Assembly: GCA_018398765.1 (NCBI GenBank)
Contig: JAHBMJ010001442.1
Span: 4,847 to 31,098, forward strand
DNA length: 26,252 bases
DNA from: Chromera velia
Lineage: Eukaryota; Sar; Chromeraceae
Direction: 5' to 3'
In this document: positions 9,801 to 18,293 of the stretch, in pieces
Layout: each line of letters opens with the position of its first letter
How positions within the stretch are numbered: the stretch's first letter is position 1
Made by a program: the position numbers and the translations under genes
Notes under the pieces: generated by a model
Told to the model about the DNA's origin: nothing
Databases searched by the model: none
What the model saw: the letters and a program-made list of their open reading frames with translations, nothing else

Positions 9801-11442
9801 GAAACAGAACGCTCTTCCTCTTTTCGTTCCCCCATATTCTCTTTATCAGCTGCCTGATTGCATGCAGAACTGGGGTCTAAAGAGGGATTGCTCCCTTGTC
9901 GTGAAGAAGAAGTCTCTTCTGCCCGAGATGGATCTCCCGCCTCTCTGTCTTTCTCTCCGTCTCCTTCCTCCTTGCTTTCTTTTTCTATTGCTTCGAACGT
10001 TTCTTCTCCCTTTTCCCTCTGGTCAAAGGCTGAAGAACTCCCTTCAACCTGACCCGTTTTCAATTCTTCCTCCATCTCTCCAGCTTCCTCCTCTCTTCTT
10101 TGAGGCGTCTCGTCTTCCCCTTCCCCTTCTCCTTCTCTGTCAGTTTCGGGTTCAAAAAATTGACTGTCGCTTTCGTATCCACTCTCATCTCCCGCTCTTT
10201 CTTCCCCTTCTTCTTCCGCCCTCTGTACCGTTGGGCTTCCACTCTCCCTCTCTAGATCTCTCCGGTTCTCTCCCTCTGCCTCCCTATCATCAGGAAGGGA
10301 AAGAGAGTCACTCCTGACTACAGCAGTGCCCCCTCCACTCTCATCCTGGGAGGACGAACTGGCAACGACCTCATTCTCATTCCCCCCTCCAAGCTCGGCT
10401 TGTGCGGAGGGGCCCCCTTCCCCCTCCGCTGTCCCTGGGTCGCTCCCAGGTGAGAATTCTTCTCCTTCTTCTCTTTCTGTTGCTGTTGCTGTATCCCCCC
10501 TCTCGTCAGTTCCGTCGGGCCCTAGAGCGGTATATCTCAGCGCTAACGCGTCTGCACCAGAAGTCTGCCTGTCGGGGCCGGCAGATCTTTCTCCTTCTCC
10601 CCTCCGAGATACTCTCTCTCTCTCCCTTTCCTCAGCAAGCTCCTTCTGAAGCTCCCGGTCCTTTTCTTTTTCCTTCTGCTGCTGTAGCTGCAGCCGCTGA
10701 ATCAGGGGGCCCCCCAGACCTACAGCGATGGCCTCGTCTATCAAGACCAATTCTGCCGCATGCACTCTGAGAATGTCTCTGCTTGAAAGTTGCAGATTCC
10801 GCAGAACAAGGCCCGAGGCGGGGGGCACGGGGGCGGCGGGAGGGGGCGGAGGGGACGGGACCCCCTCTTCTTGTGCCGCCGCCGCAGCAGCAGCGGCAGC
10901 AGCTGCTGCTGCTTCGACGGTCTGTCTCTGCTGGGCTGGAGAGAGGGAAGGGAAGACGAAAAAAGGATCTGCCTTCGGAGAGAGAGGCATAATCTCTGCG
11001 AGTGGCGATGAGGCGAGCCATTGGGTATCGAATTTGAGTTTGAGGAGGTAGTTGAGATACACGGGGGGAGAGTGACTTTCGTCTCGTTCAAGCCATGAGA
11101 TCCTCAGGAGGGATGGTTCTGAGCTTCCTCCTCTTTTGTCTTTGTGGATAGATCTGGATGATGAGGCGTCTGCTGAGTTTTGTCGTTTCGAGGATGAGGA
11201 GGCACTTCCTTTTCCATTGGGTGTTTTTGCTCTCTGAGAGATGTAGGGGGGATCGTTAGGCGTTGGTGCCAGAGAACATCGCCACCTGACAATTGCCTCC
11301 ACAGTCGTTAGAGAGAGCTCTCTCATCTCTCGAAGAAGGGAGACTGCTTCTTTCTGCAGAGACGAGAAGAGAGCACAAGGGATTGCATGGCACCTGATCA
11401 CTTTAGAACAGTCTGGCCCCGATAACAGATAGACACACACTT

Positions 11443-11493
<51 letters not shown>

Positions 11494-12081
11494 AAGAGAG
11501 AGGAAAAGAGTGTGTGTGTGTGTGAGAGAGAGAGAGAGGAATGGATCAGAGACACACCTATGATAGTTTTTGATTCGAATTTGCTTCTTTGAAATGGTTC
11601 TTTTTCCGTCTTGTCCACTAGGAACAGGAAGTTGCAGGTATGCGTGCATGAACAGACTGCGGAAACGAAAGAATTCTGCTGTATTGGAAGAACTGGAGAA
11701 AAGAAAGAGAAGATGACCCCAAAAGCCAGCACTCTAATGAACGCAAGCGAAAAGTACTTTTTTTCCTGCCGCCAGCTTTTCGACAGTGGTGCTTATATCG
11801 ATAGGTTTTGAACTGAAAATTTCGAGAGCGGTCTCAAAATCTTGGAACGGAAGTTTTTTTCAACAACGGTAGTTTCTTTCCGTCCTTCCTTTTCTTTCAC
11901 AATTTCTCACCTGACCTGTGCCTTTCCCCTGCTGATGGCCCCCTGCTGACAAAGTACGGAGACTTGCTGAAGTTTGCGCAGTCTCAACTCTCTCAATCCG
12001 ATAAGACGCATCACTCTCTGCACACACAGACGGACAGACAGAAGGCGTATACCTCTACATGTCTACGTCTACACATACACA

Positions 12082-12112
<31 letters not shown>

Positions 12113-13110
12113 GCATAAGCGCGCGCGCACGTATGCGTGGCCAGCATCCTAATCGTACTCAGAAATCCGTCAGCGTTCGCCTCAAGCACGTAAAACAATA
12201 GGCAGACACGGTCAGACTGTGAAGGTTTGTAAATCCAAGCTCCACAGTGGTACGCACAGTCTTTTCACATTGCCCCGCGTTGCAGCAAAACAGAATTCCA
12301 CCTCAAACGTTCCTGTGGCCATTTGCTGTCCGAGATGCATTCCTGCCGCTCTTGCTGGAAAGAGTACAATCCGAAGACCTCCTCGGCACTTTCCTTCCTT
12401 CCGCGTATGTCAAATTTTTGTTTTCAATTCTGATATCAAAAGGTATTTGTTCACAACACAGGAAGGACTCGAATACAGGACGAGAGGCATCTGCTTGCTT
12501 GGCCGCGCTCTTTCTTTCTAACCCTCCTCTCATCCCCAGCTCACCTGCACAGGCGCCTTGTCTTTACTTAAGCAGTCGGCTTCTCTCATCAGCGCTCTCT
12601 GCTTCCTCATCTCCTCCTCAACATTCACAGCAGGAGCACCAGACCCCCCGAGCTGCCCCTCCCCCCCCATGCCTGTGCCGATCTCCTGGCGGCTCTCTCT
12701 CCGGGATCTCACGGCCCGCACCCCCCCTCCCTGGGGTCCCTGACTTGTCGGGATTCCCTGGGAGGACTTGGGACGCCCGGCCCCGGTCCCCGAGGCCGAA
12801 GTTGTCTGACGAGGGGGAAAGAACCTCTTGGCAAACAGCCGCTGGTGGTGGAAGGGAATCCCAAAAGCCTGCCAACAACTCTGCAAACAAACAAACAAAT
12901 AAACAAACAAACCGAAAAACAAGGCGAGACGAAATCAAGACGGGAAAATTCAAACGCGAATGGAGAAAGAAGAAACCGAGTTGACTGCCTGCCTGCCTGC
13001 TCGACTACCCGCGTGCCTTTCTATTTGCCTCCCTTCCTGTCTCTCTGCTTAATTGCACACTAACTGCTGAATTGTCTGACCTTGATATGCGCGACGAGCT
13101 GCTCTGTCAT
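6899..13110 (-). CDS. Large acidic protein of unknown function, four exons
   Basis: On the minus strand the exons are 13110-13081, 12880-12545, 11353-7709 and 7339-6899. All are phase 0 with acceptors ending in GCAG and donors GTCAGA, GTGAGC and GTCGGA, giving 1483 residues. I do not recognise the family. The start (MTEQLVAHIK, then SCWQAFGIPFHHQRLF) is helical and looks conserved. Residues about 88-147 form a charged helix spanning exons 2 and 3 (VNVEEEMRKQRALMREAD; SLTTVEAIVRWR), and about 220-255 contain YLNYLLKLKFDTQWL. A 13-Ala tract follows at 270-282. About residues 350-800 are extremely Glu/Ser/Arg-rich and likely disordered. The last 680 residues are more globular (for example LRLFLLQNLAVHSLHLTLW). 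No signal peptide, membrane span or enzymatic motif was seen. The Glu-rich part could act as a scaffold, but that is a guess. A fusion with the ORF upstream is possible. Confidence 0.72.
7340..7708 (-). other. Intron 3 of the large acidic protein gene
   Basis: The donor (AAG then GTCGGA at 7708) is weak, but the acceptor is strong (TTTTCTCCTGCAG before 7339) and both sides are phase 0. Without splicing, the frame runs on into ACAC/GAGA repeat-coded residues and stops at 7499, which looks unlike protein. The short CT/GT microsatellite at about 7673-7698 lies inside it. Confidence 0.65.
10874..10912 (-). repeat. GCN repeat encoding 13 alanines
   Basis: A mixed GCA/GCT/GCC/GCG run encodes 13 consecutive Ala in the large acidic protein. 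Codon mixing suggests an old, fairly stable tract rather than a pure expanding repeat. Confidence 0.9.
11444..11538. repeat. (GA)n/(CT)n microsatellite cluster
   Basis: A nearly uninterrupted GA run with scattered AAAG units, a short GT run and further GA lies within intron 2 of the large acidic protein gene. Confidence 0.9.
12068..12128. repeat. Compound CA, GA and GC dinucleotide repeat
   Basis: About fourteen CA units are followed by GA units and a short alternating GC run. This is an intronic simple repeat. The CA and GC parts are alternating purine-pyrimidine and could adopt Z-DNA. Confidence 0.85.
12881..13080 (-). other. Intron 1 of the large acidic protein gene
   Basis: These 200 bp have donor GTCAGA and an acceptor preceded by a TTTG-repeat tract (minus strand) ending TTTGCAG, in phase 0. 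It includes AAAC and TGCC tetranucleotide runs. Confidence 0.65.
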
Positions 13111-13420
13111 CAAGATGGACCTCCGAGACTGCAGGGAAGGGAACGAAGGGGAGGGGGAGCAGCAGAGAAGCGGGGGTGGGCATGTATTTTCAAATCTCAA
13201 GAAGCAGCAGAAAGATAAGGAAATGAAAGAATGAATCGATAAATGTATCAATGATTGATTGAATGAGAAGGAGGGCTGCTGGACAAGCAAATGATTCGAA
13301 GAATGAAAAACAACTTGATGAGAGACAGTGACAGCGTTGACTGAGCAAAGAGGATCACAGAGAGGGCGGGTAAGTGAAGGTAGGAATGAAATATCTCTAC
13401 TCATTTGGCTTCTCCGGTTT
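13111..13420. other. Gap between two tandem minus-strand ORFs
   Basis: The 310 bp between the stop of the 519-residue ORF and the proposed ATG at 13110 contain no obvious TATA box. A good splice acceptor (CCTTCCCTGCAG on the minus strand) ends at 13129, just 18 bases before the ATG. This suggests a 5' UTR intron, or an intron joining the two ORFs. AATG/ATTG-like short repeats lie at about 13222-13265. Confidence 0.5.
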
Positions 13421-14980
13421 TTATGACTCACCAGAAATAAATTTTCCTAGGGTGCACAGGACAATCACTAGCATCAGTTTCTTACGCTTCTTTCTTATCC
13501 CATCTGTACTACCTGCCTGCCTGCCTGCCTGGCTGCCTGGCTGTCTGTCTGCCTGCCTCCCTGTCTGGCTGACCATTCCAGTCGGGTTGTTGGTGTCTGC
13601 CCCCCCCGCCCCCTGGGAGGAGGAGGGGGATGGGAGGGAGTGCAGCCCTTCGCCCGGCCTAGGCCCCCCTCTCGAAGGGGGAGGAGGGACTTGCCCCCCC
13701 TCATAGATCCTCTGCCTCCTGTCGTCCTCCTCGTCTGTTCTCTCCCCGTCGCCTTGAAGTTCTCTCTCTCTGCCTCCTGCCGTCTGCCTGCTGTCGTCAT
13801 ACAGATGAAGAAGCCCCCCTTCTCTTTCGGCAACGGCCAGAGCCGCAGCGCGCCCCCCACCAGCTGCCGAACTTGCCGGTCGTGTGACGCCCTCCAGTGG
13901 AGAATACTGCCAGTGCACACCGCCGACATGAGGACCGACGTCGAATCTCTGCGCATCTGGGCCCTGTGGCTGTTGCTGGGCGTTCTCCGGCATCTCCCGG
14001 TGATGCTGTTGCTGCTGGTTCTGTGAGATGAGCGCTCGAGCGGCAGCGGCTCTTTCCGACTGTGCATGCGCGTGTGCGAGCCTGTCTGTATGAACTCGCA
14101 GGGACCGATAGCCCAGCGTACTGGTGTGTGTGTAGTTGGGGGACGGAGACATGTGGCGGCGCACCTGGATGGGGGGACCCCTTGACCTGCCCCTCTGCCC
14201 TGTTGTGGTTTTGGGCGGCTCGTGGGGGGGGAATTTATCACCGATGTAGTAGTTCTCCCTGGGACTCCTGGACATGGGGGGCCATCCTTTGGCGTTGCGT
14301 GGAACTTTCGATCGCGTTTGCCCACGGTGGCTGGCAGAAGAAAGCACTTGCTGCTTGTTGGTTGTTGATGGGAGATAGCCCTTCTCTTTGGAGGCTGCTC
14401 CCCTTTGAGGATTGGAGATGGGACCGGGGGTGGATTGTGCGATTTCAAGAGGGGTAAAGGGAAGGTTGGCGTTCATTTCCTTCAGTTGCTGATGCATGTG
14501 GATGTTTTGGGAGGGGCGTTGTCTGCCGGCCGAGCTACTTGGTGTTGAGTGTCTCTTGTGATGCAGATTTAAGGTGTTGTTTGGCGTATGTGTTGCATAC
14601 ACCTGGCTCTTCCGAATTTGCGCTTCTCTTTCAGGCGCCAACTTTTGGTGCACTTCCACTTGGGTGCCTCCGTCCATCCAGGGATTGCCTCTGGCTGCGG
14701 AGAGCCACTGAGCAATTCCAGGAGAGGGGTACCAATCTGGAAAGGCCTTTCTGTAGGGGGGGTAGAGATCTTCTACCACTGCAGGAGACACATGCTGGCC
14801 TGGTGCCTGAAGAGCACTGACGGGGTGTGCGTGTACGGCGGGGGTCAGTTGCCCGTGCCCATACCCAGCCATACCGTTGCCGTTTCGGTTTCCTTCCACG
14901 TACCCTGCACTGTAAGCACCTGCAGACGCTCCGATCCCTCTCTGGTCCCTTCCGGCCTGATTCAAGTTGTCGTTCAGCAT
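13421..14980 (-). CDS. Low-complexity protein of unknown function
   Basis: This ATG-started ORF of 519 residues is rich in Gln, Ser, His, Pro, Arg and Gly. I recognise no domain. Residues about 70-125 (VVEDLYPPYRKAFPDWYPS; GIAQWLSAARGNPWMDGG) are the least biased and may be the only folded part. A His/Gln-rich segment (LNLHHKRHS; NQQQQHHRE) and a Gly/Arg-rich tail follow. The last 35 residues are read from a CTGC/CTGG tetranucleotide repeat and then a Lys/Arg and hydrophobic tail, which may not be translated. A phase-0 donor-like ATG/GTCAGC at 13574 precedes that repeat and would join in frame to the acceptor at 13129 in front of the large acidic protein. It may therefore be a separate gene or that gene's 5' exon. 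Confidence 0.55.
   Translation of the reverse strand: MLNDNLNQAGRDQRGIGASAGAYSAGYVEGNRNGNGMAGYGHGQLTPAVHAHPVSALQAPGQHVSPAVVEDLYPPYRKAFPDWYPSPGIAQWLSAARGNPWMDGGTQVEVHQKLAPEREAQIRKSQVYATHTPNNTLNLHHKRHSTPSSSAGRQRPSQNIHMHQQLKEMNANLPFTPLEIAQSTPGPISNPQRGAASKEKGYLPSTTNKQQVLSSASHRGQTRSKVPRNAKGWPPMSRSPRENYYIGDKFPPHEPPKTTTGQRGRSRGPPIQVRRHMSPSPNYTHTSTLGYRSLRVHTDRLAHAHAQSERAAAARALISQNQQQQHHREMPENAQQQPQGPDAQRFDVGPHVGGVHWQYSPLEGVTRPASSAAGGGRAAALAVAEREGGLLHLYDDSRQTAGGRERELQGDGERTDEEDDRRQRIYEGGQVPPPPSRGGPRPGEGLHSLPSPSSSQGAGGADTNNPTGMVSQTGRQADRQPGSQAGRQAGSTDGIRKKRKKLMLVIVLCTLGKFISGES
13510..13565. repeat. CTGC/CTGT tetranucleotide repeat
   Basis: A run of CTGC with CTGG and CTGT variants lies at the end of the 519-residue ORF, encoding Gly-Arg-Gln-Ala units there. 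Such repeats are usually non-coding in this window, which casts doubt on the C-terminal end of that ORF. Confidence 0.8.
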
Positions 14981-15463
14981 TGTTCTAGAGCAGAGGCGGG
15001 GAGGTAGAGTGTCGATGTAAACGGGTTGCGAGGGAAGTCTTTGCTTTGAGAATGATCGGGCGGAACAATCAATAGATACGTATTTACGTTCGACTCGAGG
15101 TGTTGTTCTGGACCTTCCTGTCGAAAGGTTTGAAGACTTTATTTGTCAAGGGCAGAGATGACCACAATGAGTCCTCTGGTTGGACCAATATGCATTGAGG
15201 AGAAGAATAAGACTGCGTTGGCCTAACTGGAGACGTACTACTTGATTCTGATTCTCAGGTGTTGTTTGGACTTCCGACGAAAATGGACAACGGCAAATTG
15301 ATATATACCTGTAAGTGAGGAAGCCCTGCTGCCTTTCTGCCAGCAACAAGAGGGATACAAAAGGGACTGGGCAGTCTTGTGATGGTTGAATGGACTAGAG
15401 CGCTTACTGTGACTCGTAAACAGTTCTGGAGATCGAAATGTTATACGTAAAACAGCCATGCAC

Positions 15464-15621
15464 GCATGCGTATGCATTCAACCTGCATTTGAAAATTAAG
15501 GGCAAAAGTTTGTGAGTTCGCGCGCTGTGCGCGCAGAATGCGTGGCGCGCATGCGTCTCGAGATCGATAAAAGACCCCCGGCCACTCGGGCTCCATTAAG
15601 TCCATTCATCGATTGCATGCA
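15464..15621. promoter_or_regulatory. Cluster of GCATGC-type palindromes upstream of the 519-residue ORF
   Basis: GCATGC occurs at 15464-15469 and 15549-15554, ATGCAT at 15472-15477 and TGCATGCA at 15614-15621. GCGCGC-rich inverted repeats lie between, around 15519-15553. TGCATGCA is a known target of an apicomplexan ApiAP2 factor, so a regulatory role is plausible but unproven. It lies about 480-640 bp upstream of the ATG at 14980. Confidence 0.35.
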
Positions 15622-15964
15622 GGGCCGTTCAGACCCTTTCTCTCGCACACCTTTTTCTCGGAGTCTTTTCCTCAGATTACCTCAGATTTGTTTTTGCGTT
15701 TTTGTGCGGCTTTGCCTTTAGCTCGGCCTCGTTTCTCAGAGTTTTACAGAGTTTCAATTTTACATAAAATCTGATGTTCAAACTACTTCAAACATTTCAA
15801 CTAGAAAAAAAATAACGAAACATTGATCAACCGGGATTCGATCTCAAAATATATATAAAAAATGATAGTCACTAGAACGTGTTTGAACATGTATATGACT
15901 CATGTAGTGGAAAGACAATAAGTACAAAACCTGTCAATCATGCATTGACATCTAAATTGATATG

Positions 15965-15998
15965 CAATCAATCATGTGATCAATCAATCAATCAATCA
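15965..15998. repeat. (CAAT)n microsatellite
   Basis: Seven or so CAAT units with one ATGTGAT interruption lie in the AT-rich intergenic block, followed by a run of eight T. Confidence 0.85.
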
Positions 15999-17491
15999 TT
16001 TTTTTTCGTTAACAGATTTAACATATCATTGTTAAAGTGATTGTTCAAGTAACAATTTTTCATATTATTTATCAATATTTTAAACCAATCGAACATTGGC
16101 ACTGTGGTTATATTGCTGTGAAATCTTAGTAATGGTATAATATTTTTTATCATAATACATAACGATGCATGACGCCGAGTCAATCAAAGCCAGATAAACC
16201 TGACAACCGCGTTGTTCAAGTTTTTCTTTTTTTTCAATCATTCACGGACAGACATTAAACAGTTTGTAAAAGATCACTAAAGACCACACAGAGAAAACTC
16301 GCAGCCTTCTTTTCAAATTTTTGCATTCTTCAGAGAAATAAACATTGGCAGAGAGACCGACCAATACACAAACAGAAAAAATACTAAAAGGATGAACAGA
16401 GTGATGCAAACAGAAAAACAAAAGGGAAAAACAGACGTAGCATACGTTTTTCTTTTTTGCATCGCTTCCTCCTTTCAGGAAAGACGGGCAGATAGACTTA
16501 CAGAAACGCAGATAGAAAGGAAAGGAGACGGGCAAAGAAATAGATCGAAGAGTTTTTCATTTTTCGTTCACGTCATCCAAAAGATATAAAAACGAACAAG
16601 CAGGCAGACCCGACCCACAAGAGATCTCCTCAGTCCTCAAGGAAGTGACAAGCAACCCGAAGAGAGAGGAGCTAGAGCGCACTCTGTAGGACAAAGGAAA
16701 CAAACATAACGTACGCAATTTGACGCACAAACGACGTGACTTCCCCACAGGTCTCTTCTCAACAAACAAAGAAAGACATGCACTTAATTGCTCTCTTGCG
16801 CGTCCCCTTCTTACACGACATAGCGATACCGACATACAGATAGACATAGGCAGGAACAAATGAGGGAGGCACACGCGTTTGCTCCTTTCTTCCTTCCTTC
16901 CCTACTCTTTCCCATTTTTCGTAGTAGACAAACAGACAAATAAACATACAAACGTACACACATGCATGCAGGACGGCCTGATGTCGACTTTACCTCAATC
17001 TCTCTTTTCCTTCCCTCAATTCTGCACCTCAGTGTGAGTCTACTGTTCGGTCTCTTAGCTTACACCGTCAGCAAAGCAGTCCGTTTGTTCGCCAGTGTGT
17101 GAGACAGGCTCCTTTCTTTCTCTTCTCCCTGATCCACCCGTTTCGACTTTCTTTCTCTTTGCGGGTCGGTCCGAAAGATTTTCATCCGGGCTCTTCTTTC
17201 TCCTATGTTGTTTTTCTTCTTTTTCTTCCAGCTCCGGTCCCCTTTCACTCTTCAGCATCTGATGGTACCCCCATGGGCAAACGGGGTTTCTTGGTACCTG
17301 CTTGGAGAATCTGGAGGTAAGAAGCCGAAATTCTGTTTTCACACTCTCCTCCCCTTTTCTCTTCTGCCTCTCGGACAAGCCCACAAGATCACAACAGAGG
17401 AGGGAGCCCTACATTTGTCTGTGTGCCAACTCCCATTCACGCTCATCGTTCATTCTTTCTTCTCTTTTCTCTTCCTCTTCCTCTTTGGTGC

Positions 17492-18261
17492 TCACTGGAG
17501 GAATGCGACCGCCTCCCTTTTCTCTTTCGTCTCCTGAGAGAATTGCCATGCTCCTCCCAAATGCCCGCTCTTTCCCTGAAGAACAAAAGTAGAGCTCTGC
17601 ACGTCCAGCTGGCGGGAATGCTTGTGCTTAGATCCGCAGTGGCCCTCACAAGCGCTAATCTCCACCTTGTAGTTTCCACTGCAATCAGGCAAGCAAGAAA
17701 GTCGGCCAAATGGGTTCGAGTTGATTTGCTTTTCGGATACAGACAGACAGACACAGACAGAATCCACACGCAGCTTTCTGCAACCCGAGCGGCATGCTGA
17801 CTTGGGCGGGGACCTCCTACCACACTTACGTATGATCTGAAGAAAGTGTTCTTTCTTTCTGGACATGCGCCTATCATTGCAAACCCCCTGTTGTGGTGAA
17901 CAAGAGACGCCATTCTCTCCAATTCATATCGACACAAGAATCAAGACACACGCGCACACAGAAAGAAAGAAAGAAAGAAAGAAAGAAAGGAAGGAAGAAA
18001 GGAAGAAGGGAAGGAGGGAAGGAGGGAAGGTGGGAAGGAGGAAAGGAGGGAAGGAGGGAAGGAGGGAAGGAGGGAAGGTGGGAAGGAGGGAAGGAGGGAA
18101 GGAGGGAAGGAGGGAGGGAGGGAGGGAGGGAAGGAGGGAAGGAGGGAAGGAGGGAAGGAGGGAGGGAGGGAGGGAGGGGAGGAGAGGAGAGGGAGGAGAG
18201 GGAGGAGAGGGAGGAGAGGGAGGAAGGAAGGAAGGAAGGAAGGAAAGAAAGAAAGAAAGAA

Positions 18262-18293
<32 letters not shown>

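Larger units (their letters stand above)
11354..12544 (-). other. Intron 2 of the large acidic protein gene
   Basis: The 1191-bp interval joins ...DKAPVQ to KEAVSLL in phase 0, with donor GTGAGC and acceptor TCTCTGCAG. It contains a GA/CT microsatellite (about 11444-11538) and a CA-GA-CG compound repeat (about 12068-12128). Two open segments, 12269-12393 and about 11560-11692 on the minus strand, look mildly coding and may be alternative exons; see findings. Confidence 0.6.
14981..17491. other. Gene-poor 2.5-kb intergenic region
   Basis: The part at 14981-15730 is GC-balanced and probably holds the promoter of the 519-residue ORF; it has a cluster of GCATGC/ATGCAT motifs (15464-15477, 15549-15554, 15614-15621). 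From about 15740 to 16250 it is strongly AT-rich with a CAAT repeat. From about 16250 to 17000 it contains degenerate ACAGA/GATAGA-like purine-rich repeats. From 17000 it is pyrimidine-rich and may hold 3' sequence of the countin-like gene. No convincing ORF was found. Confidence 0.55.

Noticed and set aside
9562-10317. 251-codon plus-strand ORF
   Set aside because: It lies opposite the Glu-rich part of the large acidic protein. Its Leu/Pro/Ser composition is the expected mirror of Glu/Arg codons, with no domain.
12247-12984. 245-codon plus-strand ORF
   Set aside because: It overlaps the well-supported minus-strand exon 12545-12880, and its second half is read from repeat sequence.
15826-15850. 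tRNA-like T-loop sequence (GGGATTCGATCTC)
   Set aside because: The flanking bases do not form a T-stem, and no anticodon arm or acceptor stem can be folded around it.
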